From contig CAMPKC010000001.1 in NCBI GenBank assembly GCA_946887045.1, positions 123,309 to 187,308 of the forward strand: a stretch of DNA of 64,000 nt, given 5' to 3'. Source of the DNA: an uncultured Sphingobacteriaceae bacterium. Its GTDB lineage: Bacteria; Bacteroidota; Bacteroidia; Sphingobacteriales; Sphingobacteriaceae. Under the pieces are notes generated by a model that did not search any database, had not been told where the DNA came from, and was given only the letters and a program-made list of their open reading frames with translations. Every line of letters begins with the position of its first letter. Positions within the stretch are counted from its first letter, which is position 1. The position numbers and the translations under genes were made by a program. Below are positions 48,473 through 57,610 of the stretch, one piece after another.

Positions 48473-49188
48473 TTATTGAGCATAATTATAAGCATCTACG
48501 GCTTTCTTGAGATATTTAGGCTTTGACAAAGATGTAAACAGACCACCCAGCATTAAACCGCCCCCTCCTACTATCACCCCAAAACTTAAGCCTAGTCTTG
48601 GTCACGGTCCCATCCAGGCGAAATAAGACTTACAACTCCACTCAACATTCCTATTCCTCCGGCAAGCAAGAGCCGTTTAGACAACTTGTGAACTTTGCCA
48701 TACTCTTTAAGCTGTGCCAGGCTTGCCGGATGCTCTGCTAAGTCGCTTTTTAAATTACTATAACTAGTCTTTTTTAGATCTCCGAAGCCTATATTATAAT
48801 AATTTAAAGCTGTAAGGCCTGTCTCCTCCTGCGGGTTTGAATACGGGGTATGATGATAACCCGGGTAATATCTAATCTGCTTTTCAAATAAGTTAATCTT
48901 CCCCTTTCTGATCCGCTCAGAAAAGGAGGTTCGACCTGCTATGTCCAGATCCCGGGTATTCGCATAAAAGCCCATCTCGTTCTGAAAAAACTTAACCTGT
49001 TCGGGATGAATGCGCTTTGAATCCACGATGAAGTGAGGTGAACCGTCGAGCCACGACTCGTAAATGATATTCTTACCATAAATTACCGAGTCTGAATAGA
49101 GGTATAAATAGTTTTTTGATTCGTCGACCTGCGCAAAGGCATTGCCGAAAAAAGTGCACAATAGTGCAAGAGTTAAGGTTTTTTTCAT
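48473..49188 (-). pseudogene. Frameshifted exported protein of unknown function
   Basis: The first frame runs from 49188 to a stop at 48592 (198 residues) with a signal peptide (MKKTLTLALLCTFFGNAFAQ) and ends in GMLSGVVSLISPGWDRDQD. The next frame continues without a break as RLGLSFGVIVGGGGLMLGGL then FTSLSKPKYLKKAVDAYNYA, Q and stop at 48473. The second piece is a natural membrane-helix plus positive-tail ending, so the ancestral protein was about 238 residues. The joint length is one base short of a multiple of three, which points to a one-base deletion near 48595 or to an assembly error. No family is recognised; the glycine-rich C-terminal helix resembles Bacteroidota outer-layer proteins. 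Confidence 0.7.
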
Positions 49189-49260
49189 AAATCTAAGTAT
49201 TTGTGAGTGTGTAAATAAACTTAACGAATGTTTCCTGTACTTACAAATTCTGACTTTTTT

Positions 49261-49878
49261 CCCTTTGTTGGTGTCCCCACCAACAATATGCTGTTAATAA
49301 TTAATACTATTTTGGAAGCATGAATTTAGCTTCTACCTATTTTTACACAGCCACTATTTTAAATTGGTCTCACCTTTTAAAAATCAATGCATTTAAAGAT
49401 GACATTATAGGGAGCTTAGAATTATTAATAAACCGAAAAAAGATTCGAGTATACGGATTTGTGATTATGCCGAACCATATTCACCTCATCTGGAGAAATC
49501 TGGAAATGAATGGAAAGGAGTTCCCCGAGGAAAGTTTTAAAAAATTCACATCGCATGTATTCAAGAAAGGATTAACAAAAAGCGACCCTATCCTTCTTGA
49601 GAGTTTCCTGGTAAACAAAGCTGATCGTCAATACCAGTTTTGGATGCGCAATGCATTACCTATCGAAATATTAAGTAGAGAAATGCTTGAGCAAAAACTC
49701 ACATATCTGCATATGAATCCTTTACAAGCACATTGGAAACTGGCCGTTGACCCAAATGATTATCATTATTCTTCCTGCTCCTTCTATGAGAAAGAAGACC
49801 AAAAGTTTAATTGGCTAACTGATTACCGAGAAGACTTTTAACATAAGTCGTTTTGTTGGTGGGGACACCAACAAAGGG
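49261..49878 (+). mobile_element. 618-bp RAYT element with perfect 26-bp inverted ends
   Basis: The left end (49261-49286, starting CCCTTTGTTGGTGTCCCCAC) and the right end (49853-49878, ending GGGGACACCAACAAAGGG) are exact reverse complements. Each end is itself a palindrome (TTGTTGGTG / CACCAACAA with a 4-base loop). Between them lies one transposase gene. The right end interrupts a VOC-family gene. The layout resembles a REP doublet with its REP-associated tyrosine transposase. Confidence 0.85.
49320..49841 (+). CDS. REP-associated tyrosine transposase (RAYT), Y1/HUH family
   Basis: A 173-residue Y1-type transposase. The HUH metal motif is VIMPNHIHLIWRN (about 41-53). The candidate catalytic Tyr is in LTYLHMNPLQAHWKL (about 130). 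YHYSSCSFYE in the C-terminal part is typical of RAYTs. Such single-copy enzymes bind and nick REP palindromes and are thought to spread them. It lies within perfect inverted repeats and is intact, and the matching solo palindrome at 48379 is a likely substrate. Confidence 0.9.
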   Translation: MNLASTYFYTATILNWSHLLKINAFKDDIIGSLELLINRKKIRVYGFVIMPNHIHLIWRNLEMNGKEFPEESFKKFTSHVFKKGLTKSDPILLESFLVNKADRQYQFWMRNALPIEILSREMLEQKLTYLHMNPLQAHWKLAVDPNDYHYSSCSFYEKEDQKFNWLTDYREDF

Positions 49879-50059
49879 AAATAGGCAATGCAATGTGCAT
49901 TATCTTATTTGCCTCGTTCTCTGCTACTGGAAATTCCGCGCTTGACATATCTTTGAAACGAACAATCATCGCGAATTCTCCGCCAAATACCGACTTGTAA
50001 AAATTAAAAGCTTCTTCGGCATTTCCGTTGAAGTTAATGTGTGGGTTGATTAGTGCCAT
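49838..50059 (-). pseudogene. VOC-family (PhnB-like) protein truncated by the RAYT element
   Basis: The first 59 residues (MALINPHINFNGNAEEAFNF, then YKSVFGGEFAMIVRF and NKIMHIALPI) are a good match to the N-terminal half of PhnB/3-demethylubiquinone-type VOC proteins of about 140 residues. After ALPI the frame enters the RAYT terminal palindrome (SLCWCPHQQNDLC) and stops. The rest of the gene is not found on the far side of the element, so it was lost. Function: none expected now. Confidence 0.85.
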
Positions 50060-50404
50060 AATTGATTGCTTTTTTGAAAATCAAATTTACCGCTTAGTCA
50101 TCTATTAACAAGGTATAATAGCGTCAAAAGAGAGGTGATTTACGCCACATTGCTTGCACTTTCGAGAATCTTTGAGTTGTCAGTTCTAATGGGATAAGAA
50201 GACCTGCGCAACAAATTATTGATTGACTCGTAGGGGACACGAACAAGGCATGGGATTTTTCTAATTCATACATGATTTCTCCTTTTGCCTGCCGAGCCAA
50301 GGGTGTGGATAAGAATATTGTTATGAAAATAGCCTGATAAGTAGTAAATTGCATTGAAGATGCCATTTCAGGCGAAGGAGTTATAGACCCAACAGATAGT
50401 TTTT
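50060..50404. other. Intergenic gap upstream of the CRTAC1-like gene
   Basis: Holds the 5' region of the truncated VOC gene, one REP-like palindrome (TCGTAGGGGACACGAACAAG near 50230, related to the TTCGTG/CACGAA family), and the promoter region of the 50405 operon. No gene is seen. Confidence 0.45.
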
Positions 50405-53400
50405 ATGAGATTTAATTTACGTTTTCTGGCGCTATTTTTAGCTGCTGTATGCCTGTTTGCATGCAAAAATCGGGAAAGCTCTGCATTTACCGAATTATCC
50501 TCCAGCAGAACGGGTATCGACTTTAATAACGAGATTACGGAAAGTGATTCGGTAAATCTTATTGTTAACGAATACTCGTACGCCGGAGCTGGACTTGGAG
50601 TGGGCGATTTCAATAATGACAATCTCTCTGACGTTTTTTTTGCTGCAAACCAGGAATCCTGTAGGCTATACATAAACAAAGGTGACTTCTCATTTGATGA
50701 CATCACTGAAAAGGCAGGTCTGAAAACCGACTTTTGGGCTATGGGAGTTAGTGTTGTTGACATTAACAACGATGGTTTCGACGACATTTATGTATGTGTT
50801 TCCGGAAGTAAAAGTCCTGCCCGCCGCCGAAACCGTCTTTATATCAACAATAAAAACCTGACTTTTTCAGAAAAAGCCAGTGAATATGGGCTTGCAAGCG
50901 AGGATTTCAGCACACAGGCAACTTTCTTCGACTATGATAAAGACGGCGACCTGGATGTTTACCTGCTTAATCATCAGTTGTTTGGCAACAATAAAAACCT
51001 GGTAGTTGCCGGCGACTTTTCAGGTGCATCAGCCTCTGCAGACCGGTTGTATAGAAATGAAGGTATTCCAGCTGGCAGTACCCATTCTGTATTTAAGGAC
51101 GTATCTGTGGCTGCCGGAATCAAGGAGGATGGATACGGACTCGGCGTAGTAGTAAGCGATGTCAATAACGACAACTGGCCCGATCTTTACATCGCCAACG
51201 ACTATGTGAGAAACGATTTCTTGTGGTTAAACAATCAGGACGGAACTTTCAGTAACGTCATCAGCTCTGCAACCAAGCATCAGAGCTATTCGAGTATGGG
51301 AGTGGATGCTGCCGACATTAACAACGACGGCACCTCTGATATCACAACCTTAGATATGCTCCCTGAAGAGAATGAGACAAAAAAAATGATGTATGGCTTT
51401 CTTAATAACGAACGCTATGAACTCGAACGCCGGATGGGTAATGATCCGCAGTTTATGCGGAATATGTTACAGCTAAATAACGGAGTGCGGGAGGTGAACG
51501 GAAAGCGGGAGCCTTTTTTCTCTGAAATTGGTCAGCTGGCGGGAGTACATGAAACAAACTGGAGCTGGAGTGTTCTGATGGCCGATTTCGATAACGATGG
51601 ATTTAAGGATATGCACGTTACGAATGGCTACGGCCGTGACATGTTAAATAATGATTTTTTAGCATTTAAGGCAAGCAATTATATCGGCCAGTACAGCACT
51701 GATGAACGTAAACACAACAAAGCTCTTACTGAAAAGCTTCGTGAATTCGGCAACGTTGAGCTTAAAAACTATCTGTTCAAAAACAACGGCGATCTCACAT
51801 TTAAAAATTTGGCACAAGCTTCAGGATTCGAAACCGAATCGTTATCCAACGGCTGCGCTTATGCAGATTTTGATAACGATGGCGACCTGGACATGATGGT
51901 GAACAACATTAACGAAGAAGCTTTTGTACTTGAAAATAATACGATCAGCAAGGATAAGTCTGCGGGTAATTTTTTATCCGTTAAATTGGTTGGTGGTCCA
52001 CAGAATATTAATGGATTCGGAGCAAAGGTGGTGGTATATTCTCCTGGAAAAATGCAGTGCATGGAGCAATATCCGGTGCGCGGCTACGCCTCAACAGTTG
52101 ATAAGATGTTGCACTTCGGGCTCGGAGCTGCTACTTCAATTGATTCTATCAGGGTTATCTGGCCCAATAATAAAGAGCAGGTGCTTGTAGATCCAAAGTT
52201 GAATTCTGTTATTAAGCTAAAAGAGAAAGATGCTCTCAGAAACTTCGTTGTATCTCCGAAGCCCTCTTACACTTTTGAAGATGTGACAAAGGCTATGGGG
52301 GTTGATTTCAAGCATACTGAAAGGTTTTTCCACGACTTTCAATTTCAGCAATTGCTTACCCAGAAATATTCGCAGCTCGGGCCCTTTATTTCTACGGGCG
52401 ACATCAACAACGATGGTCTCGAAGACTTTTTTGTCGGGGGAGCCTTTAAGCAGTCAGGGACATTTTTCATTCAGCAGAAAAATGGCTCGTTTATCAAAAA
52501 AGACCTCGTAAAAGGTGAAAAGAATGAAGAAGATTTAGGAAGCCTTCTGTTCGACGCAGATCGGGACGGAGACCTCGACCTCTTTGTAACCAACGGGAGC
52601 TACGAGTTTGGTCCAACTGCTGCCTACTATCAGCCTCGCTTATATCTTAATGACGGGAGGGCAAACTTCAGACTGGATAAAACTGCCATTGCAGCGAACG
52701 TATCAACCAGTGCTCAGGCCGTTGCCGGGGCCGATTATGATGGAGACGGAGATACAGACCTCCTCGTAGGCGGACGGGTACAACCCGGACAGTTCCCTGC
52801 ATCGCCGCAGAGCTTTCTTCTACGAAACGATAAAGGTAAATTCGTCGATGTGACAAGGGCGGTGTGTCCTGAGTTGAAAGAGGCAGGTATGATTACATCC
52901 GTTTTCTTGACAGACCTCGATAGTGACAATCGCCCGGACCTTGTTATCGCCGGTGAGTGGAGTACCATACGTTTCTTTAAAAACTCCGGCGGCAGATTAA
53001 ATGAAATTACCTCTTCAACAGGGTTGCACAATTTAAGCGGCCAATGGAGAAGTTTGACAGCAGCTGATTTGGATAAAGATGGCGATATAGATTTTGTAGC
53101 CGGAAATATAGGCTCCAATAATAAATACAGGGCCACTCCCGAAACACCGATTAAACTGTTTGTGAAAGATTTCGACTTTAATGGTATTGTAGATCCTATT
53201 CTCGCCTACCATATCTCTAATAAGAAGGGCGAAAGAAAATTGTATCCGGCTATAAGCCGCGACCAGTTTGCATCACAGCTTCCGGCCATTAAGAAAAGAT
53301 TCTTAATGTATGCCGATTATAGCGACAAGACCATAGACGAGATTTTCACCGATGAAGATAGACTGGGTCTGGCAACACTGGTTTGTGAAGAAACCCGTAG

Positions 53401-53764
53401 TGCCTGGATTGAAAACAAAGGAAACGGCAAATTTGCCGCGCACTTCCTTCCGGTTGAGGCACAATTAGCCCCGGTGAATGCTGTCGCTTGCGCCGATATA
53501 AACGGCGACGGAAATCCTGATATCATTTTAGGTGGAAATGAGTATCAAAACGAAGTAATAACCGGAAGGTATGATGCATCCTATGGGTTGGTGTTGTTAG
53601 GAGATGGTAAAGGAGGTTTCACCGCATTGTCGCCGGCTAAGTCCGGATTAATCTTAGATGGCGATGTAAAGGACCTAAAACTAATCACAACTGTTAAAAA
53701 TAAAAAAGTCTTGCTTGCCGCTATAAATGATAGCCCTCTGAAAGTATTATCGATATCTAAATAA
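50405..53764 (+). CDS. CRTAC1-family FG-GAP/VCBS repeat lipoprotein
   Basis: A 1119-residue surface lipoprotein (lipobox LFAC, Cys20). It has about ten calcium-binding VCBS/FG-GAP blades, e.g. VGDFNNDNLSDVFFAAN, VVDINNDGFDDIYVCVSG, FFDYDKDGDLDVYLLNH, VSDVNNDNWPDLYIANDY and ACADINGDGNPDIILGGN. Between the halves is an ASPIC/UnbV domain (about 515-600: INGFGAKVVVYSPGKM, then MLHFGLGAATSIDSIRVIWP). This matches the bacterial CRTAC1-like family, often found with SusC/SusD pairs in Bacteroidota. Two bases separate it from the haloperoxidase-like gene. The ligand is unknown; extracellular binding or adhesion is the likely role. Confidence 0.92.
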   Translation: MRFNLRFLALFLAAVCLFACKNRESSAFTELSSSRTGIDFNNEITESDSVNLIVNEYSYAGAGLGVGDFNNDNLSDVFFAANQESCRLYINKGDFSFDDITEKAGLKTDFWAMGVSVVDINNDGFDDIYVCVSGSKSPARRRNRLYINNKNLTFSEKASEYGLASEDFSTQATFFDYDKDGDLDVYLLNHQLFGNNKNLVVAGDFSGASASADRLYRNEGIPAGSTHSVFKDVSVAAGIKEDGYGLGVVVSDVNNDNWPDLYIANDYVRNDFLWLNNQDGTFSNVISSATKHQSYSSMGVDAADINNDGTSDITTLDMLPEENETKKMMYGFLNNERYELERRMGNDPQFMRNMLQLNNGVREVNGKREPFFSEIGQLAGVHETNWSWSVLMADFDNDGFKDMHVTNGYGRDMLNNDFLAFKASNYIGQYSTDERKHNKALTEKLREFGNVELKNYLFKNNGDLTFKNLAQASGFETESLSNGCAYADFDNDGDLDMMVNNINEEAFVLENNTISKDKSAGNFLSVKLVGGPQNINGFGAKVVVYSPGKMQCMEQYPVRGYASTVDKMLHFGLGAATSIDSIRVIWPNNKEQVLVDPKLNSVIKLKEKDALRNFVVSPKPSYTFEDVTKAMGVDFKHTERFFHDFQFQQLLTQKYSQLGPFISTGDINNDGLEDFFVGGAFKQSGTFFIQQKNGSFIKKDLVKGEKNEEDLGSLLFDADRDGDLDLFVTNGSYEFGPTAAYYQPRLYLNDGRANFRLDKTAIAANVSTSAQAVAGADYDGDGDTDLLVGGRVQPGQFPASPQSFLLRNDKGKFVDVTRAVCPELKEAGMITSVFLTDLDSDNRPDLVIAGEWSTIRFFKNSGGRLNEITSSTGLHNLSGQWRSLTAADLDKDGDIDFVAGNIGSNNKYRATPETPIKLFVKDFDFNGIVDPILAYHISNKKGERKLYPAISRDQFASQLPAIKKRFLMYADYSDKTIDEIFTDEDRLGLATLVCEETRSAWIENKGNGKFAAHFLPVEAQLAPVNAVACADINGDGNPDIILGGNEYQNEVITGRYDASYGLVLLGDGKGGFTALSPAKSGLILDGDVKDLKLITTVKNKKVLLAAINDSPLKVLSISK

Positions 53765-53766
53765 AT

Positions 53767-55089
53767 ATGAAATCTAAGTCCTTAGTTCTCCTTTCGCTCC
53801 TTTTTATATGCTCTTGTCAGAAAAAGGAGTACAAGAAAGTTTTGCACGATCCCAGACTTTTCAGCGAGACTGTAAAAGAATTAAATCACGTGGTAATGGA
53901 CAATAGTTTTTCGCCGGTAGTTGCATCACGTAACTATGCTTATGCTGCCATCGCAGCCTACGAGGTGATTGCAGCGGGCATGCCAGAGAAATATCAGACA
54001 CTGCAAGGGCAGTTGAAGGATTTGGACTCATTGCCCAACTTGAAGAAAAAACATAAAGTGGATATTGAATATGCCGCATTGCTTGCCTTTTGCAGCGTGG
54101 GACAGGCTGTCACGTTTCCCGAAGGAAGTATGAAGCTTTATGTGGATAGTGTGAAACAGCTGGCAGTGGACCATGAAATGCCTGAAGACGTGAAATCGCA
54201 ATCGGAAGATTTTGCTTCTCAAATTTCGAAAGCTATAATCAATTGGAGCAAGGGGGATAATTACCTGAAAACCCGTGCAGCGGAGAAATATATTGTAACC
54301 AATAATGATGGGTACTGGGCACCAACCCCTCCGATGTACGGTGATGCTATGGAACCTCACTGGAATCAGATAAGATCTTTTGTTCTGGATAGTGCCGATC
54401 AGCTCAGGGCGCCCAAACCACTGGAATTCAACATGAAAGACACATCAAGTGCATACTATAAAGAAGTAATGATGTTGAAGAGGGCTAGCGAAAATCTTAC
54501 TGAAGACCAAAAGCACATGGCACTTTTTTGGGACGACAATCCGTTAAAAATGAATGTTTACGGTCACGCGCAATTTAGTTCCAAGAAATTTTCTCCACCC
54601 GCGCATTGGATGAGTATCACCGGTATTGCTGCCGAAAAAGCAAAATTTGATTATGCCGAAACCGTGTATGCATTCGCTAAGGTATCTATCGCCCTATTTG
54701 ATGCATTTATCCAGTGCTGGGATACAAAGTTTACATACTCCACAGCACGACCGGAAACTGTGATTAACAAGTTTATCGACAAAAACTGGACTCCGTTATT
54801 ACAAACGCCTCCGTTCCCTGAATATACTTGCGGTCATTCTACCATATCCTCGTCTGCCGGTGAAGTATTGACAGAAATCTATGGGGATAATTTCGCCTTT
54901 ACAGACACTACGGAGCGCGAATTCGGCATCAAAGACCGTTCGTTTAAGTCATTCAGAGCTGCTGCTGAAGAGAATAATTGGGCCAGGTTTTACGGGGGCA
55001 TACACTTTCATCAAAGCTGCCTGGTTAGTACAGACCTTGGAAGAAAAGTGGGACAAATGGTTGTTTCTAAGCTAAAAATGAAGAAATAG
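53767..55089 (+). CDS. Vanadium-dependent haloperoxidase / PAP2-superfamily lipoprotein
   Basis: A 440-residue lipoprotein (lipobox ICSC, Cys17). The all-helical vanadate/phosphate fold is indicated by the central motif FPEYTCGHSTISSSAGEV (about 350-367, P-x-x-x-G-H-type with active-site His) and RFYGGIHFHQSCLVSTDLG (about 405-423, the second conserved His), with an upstream lysine in WDTKFTYSTARPE (about 317-329), which also carries Arg. Members use vanadate to oxidise halides or, in the PAP2 relatives, hydrolyse phosphate esters. The pairing with a CRTAC1-like protein recurs in Bacteroidota. Start is 2 bp after the upstream stop, so translation is coupled. Confidence 0.88.
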   Translation: MKSKSLVLLSLLFICSCQKKEYKKVLHDPRLFSETVKELNHVVMDNSFSPVVASRNYAYAAIAAYEVIAAGMPEKYQTLQGQLKDLDSLPNLKKKHKVDIEYAALLAFCSVGQAVTFPEGSMKLYVDSVKQLAVDHEMPEDVKSQSEDFASQISKAIINWSKGDNYLKTRAAEKYIVTNNDGYWAPTPPMYGDAMEPHWNQIRSFVLDSADQLRAPKPLEFNMKDTSSAYYKEVMMLKRASENLTEDQKHMALFWDDNPLKMNVYGHAQFSSKKFSPPAHWMSITGIAAEKAKFDYAETVYAFAKVSIALFDAFIQCWDTKFTYSTARPETVINKFIDKNWTPLLQTPPFPEYTCGHSTISSSAGEVLTEIYGDNFAFTDTTEREFGIKDRSFKSFRAAAEENNWARFYGGIHFHQSCLVSTDLGRKVGQMVVSKLKMKK

Positions 55090-55108
55090 CTTATTCGATT
55101 GAGATCTG

Positions 55109-55138
55109 GCGGGTCGCAGGCTCAGCTACTACCCGCCC
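55109..55138. terminator. Hairpin between convergent haloperoxidase and SDR genes
   Basis: GGCGGGT and ACCCGCC, 16 bases apart, form a 7-bp stem 20 bp past the haloperoxidase stop. There is no U-run, so it may be Rho-dependent or an RNA-end structure. Confidence 0.4.
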
Positions 55139-55330
55139 ATAACCTCTAAACTATTGTTCCATTTCTTTTGCGTGCAACCCCTTGTATACAACCTTCCTCT
55201 ACCTAGCACCGGGGGTCCTGGCTCATCAGCTTTAATGATTTATGGCTTTTGCTGGAGTTTTAATTACGCTTTTTATATTTCGTGTCTTTAGTAAAAACTA
55301 ACTGAGTATTAACCAGCTTGTCATGCTCCG

Positions 55331-56233
55331 TTAGTCTACTTTTAAATAGTTCCGCCAGTTATGTTGCTCTTTAAAGCCCAAAACTTCGCGGATTCTGCGA
55401 TTTGAAAACAATGCTTCATTTTCTTCTAATTCGCGAGTAATGGGCACACCTGGAAAAAACTGTTCAGCCAATTCTTTGCTGGGGATAATGGCACCGTTGT
55501 GATCATTTCCGGCATTAAAAACCTGGTACCCAAGGCCATCTTTTTGCAAGCATAAATCCACAATTTGTCCCAAATCACGTGCATCAATATAACAAAACGC
55601 ATTCCGGCGGCGCACTTCAGGATTTTTTAAATAATGCGGAAACAGTGTAGCGTATTCGTGTGGCTCAATAACATTTCCAATACGAAGTGCGTAAATGTCA
55701 AAGCCTGATCGTAGCTGGAAACTGCGTGCTGTTTTCTCATTCACAACCTTCGAGAGCCCATAGCTATCCATAGGGTCAACATCATAGTTCTCATCCAAAG
55801 GCAAAGTCTTTGGATTGATCTTGCCATCTGCAAAACAGATACCGTAGGTGGTCTCTGAGGAAGCAATAATAATCTTCTTAATTCCCAGTTTGACAGCCGC
55901 TTCAATTACATTGTATGTGCCGATCGTATTCACTCTGAAAGTTTCATTATCAGGTCGGATCAATATCCTGGGTACTGCAGCAAAATGTACTACCGCATCA
56001 AATCGTGGTACGCCATTTCCCCCATCCAATTCATCTAGCCCGGCATATGAACTCATTGCATTAAACATCTGTCCCGAATCCGTTATATCAGCTATCAAAT
56101 TATCCACACCCGGGTGATTTAAAGGCATCAGATCTACATTCATCACTCTATGCCCCTGGTCCAGAAGGTAAGGTATTACATGCTTTCCCGCTTTTCCCGA
56201 TCCGCCTGTAAAAAGTATTCGCTTTTTGATCAT
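55331..56233 (-). CDS. Extended short-chain dehydrogenase (NAD-dependent epimerase/dehydratase-like)
   Basis: A 300-residue Rossmann enzyme. The cofactor motif is RILFTGGSGKAGKHVIPYL (about 5-23; G-x-x-G-x-x-G). The catalytic triad is seen as SSETTYG (Ser) and DSYGLSKVVNEK (Tyr-x-x-x-Lys, about 162-175). VVHFAAVPRI and YALRIGNVIEPHEY also fit the extended-SDR pattern. It resembles uronate or sugar dehydrogenases/epimerases of this superfamily, but the exact reaction cannot be told. A CAAATGTA box at 56319-56326 fits a -7 element. It is divergent from the second SDR gene, suggesting a shared pathway. Confidence 0.85.
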   Translation of the reverse strand: MIKKRILFTGGSGKAGKHVIPYLLDQGHRVMNVDLMPLNHPGVDNLIADITDSGQMFNAMSSYAGLDELDGGNGVPRFDAVVHFAAVPRILIRPDNETFRVNTIGTYNVIEAAVKLGIKKIIIASSETTYGICFADGKINPKTLPLDENYDVDPMDSYGLSKVVNEKTARSFQLRSGFDIYALRIGNVIEPHEYATLFPHYLKNPEVRRRNAFCYIDARDLGQIVDLCLQKDGLGYQVFNAGNDHNGAIIPSKELAEQFFPGVPITRELEENEALFSNRRIREVLGFKEQHNWRNYLKVD

Positions 56234-56456
56234 GTATTCTCCCGTTTATTAGGTTTTATTGTTGCCAGCCTTGCAGTCCGCGCTGAATATTCTATATGAT
56301 TTGTACCAACAGTAATTACAAATGTAAGAACATTAAAAAAACGTACCGATAAATAAATGTTTAACCCTTCGTATTGTTGTGAATTCTTTTTGTTTCGCTA
56401 GAATTATTACATACGGAAACATCTGTCAAAGCAAGTCTAAAATTGTAAAATTGCAT

Positions 56457-57233
56457 ATGAAAACAAGTATTCTGGATCTTTTCAAATTGGATGGTCAGGT
56501 AGCATTGATTATAGGAGGCAATAGAGGTCTTGGGCTTTCGATGGCCCAGGCTCTGGCAGAGGCGGGAGCCGCAATTTCAATTGCAGCCCGTGATACGAAC
56601 GTAAATCAAGCGGCGGCTAAGCAATTGCAAGAAGATTATAGTGTAGATGTTATCAGCAATTACTGTGATGTGACTGAGGAGGCAAGTATACAAGAGGCGG
56701 TTGAAAAAACAATTCAGCAGTTCGGTAAAATTAATATTCTTATAAATTCCGCCGGGATCAATATTCGCGGCTCTATTGTAGACCTTTCCGTTTCAGATTT
56801 CATTAAAGTGCAACAAGTAAATGTTACAGGTTCATGGATGGCATGTCGTGCTGTACTTCCATTTATGAAAAAAAATAACTACGGTCGAATTATAAATATG
56901 GGTTCGATGCTATCAACAACAGCCCTTCCTGACCGTACAGCTTATGCTACCAGCAAAGGAGCTATCCTTCAGCTTACCCGATCTCTCGCTGTTGAAGTAG
57001 CAAAAGAAGGAATTACCGTCAATGCAATTTTACCTGGCCCTTTTGCAACTGACATAAATCTTCCATTACTGAATGACCCTGAAAAGTATGAAGCCTTTAT
57101 TTCTAAAATCCCTGTCGGTCGCTGGGGAAACCTGCATGAAATAGGAGGAATCGCTTTGTACTTGTCTAGCCCTGCATCTAGCTTCACCACAGGAAGTTGT
57201 ATATCTGTGGACGGAGGCTGGGTTGCTATTTAA
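56457..57233 (+). CDS. Classical SDR oxidoreductase (gluconate-5-dehydrogenase-like)
   Basis: About 258 residues from the ATG at 56457 (MKTSILDLFKLDGQVALIIG). The frame is open upstream to 56379 but that leader is unlike the family, so I choose this start. The cofactor motif is IIGGNRGLGLSMAQALAEAG; the NAG-type motif is INSAGINIRG; the catalytic Ser is in INMGSMLSTTALPDR and Tyr-x-x-x-Lys in TAYATSKGAI. The C-terminus has SSFTTGSCISVDGGW, typical of classical FabG/IdnO-like enzymes. It likely interconverts a sugar acid or keto-sugar with NAD(P)H. It is divergent from the 55331 gene. Confidence 0.9.
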   Translation: MKTSILDLFKLDGQVALIIGGNRGLGLSMAQALAEAGAAISIAARDTNVNQAAAKQLQEDYSVDVISNYCDVTEEASIQEAVEKTIQQFGKINILINSAGINIRGSIVDLSVSDFIKVQQVNVTGSWMACRAVLPFMKKNNYGRIINMGSMLSTTALPDRTAYATSKGAILQLTRSLAVEVAKEGITVNAILPGPFATDINLPLLNDPEKYEAFISKIPVGRWGNLHEIGGIALYLSSPASSFTTGSCISVDGGWVAI

Positions 57234-57610
57234 ATCGGTTGATTTGGTGTGAACGAATCAGAGACTCTTTTTTATTGGTAAATCCGTAGAACCCTGCGGA
57301 ACTCTATGGACAGTGAGGAATTTCTAGCTGAATAGAAGAACGTTATAAACTTTCCTTTATCTGCTAAGCTTATTTAGGCTTTGCTCGACCTAAGGCTGAA
57401 ACTTAAGCCAGTTAGGGGTTAAATTCATGGAACTTGATAAGTAAGCGTATTCTCATCTTGCGATTTAAACATCCAAAGGCCGCTTGCACAAGCGGACACG
57501 CTTGCGTTAAATTAGGGCTATAGCCGGATAAGGCCATTTTTAAGTTCCAGGATTGGAAGATTTTGGATGCTATATTATAGCTATATTAAGGTGAGACAAC
57601 AAGCCGGTTA
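57234..57610. repeat. Repeat-rich gap: CCGTAGAA hairpin and nested palindrome
   Basis: Contains copy 3 of the dispersed hairpin (AATCCGTAGAACCCTGCGGA then ACTCTATGGACAG, 57284-57313). A nested element at 57429-57548 is bounded by GGAACTT and AAGTTCC and holds the perfect hairpin CCGCTTGCACAAGCGG (57480-57495). No gene is seen. Confidence 0.55.

Noticed and set aside
49320..49841. A complete IS200/IS605 insertion sequence
   Set aside because: The protein has the RAYT C-terminal pattern and REP-type palindromic ends; there is no second (TnpB-like) gene.
50124..50366. 80-codon open frame upstream of the CRTAC1-like gene
   Set aside because: It includes a REP-like palindrome and has no protein family features; treated as non-coding.
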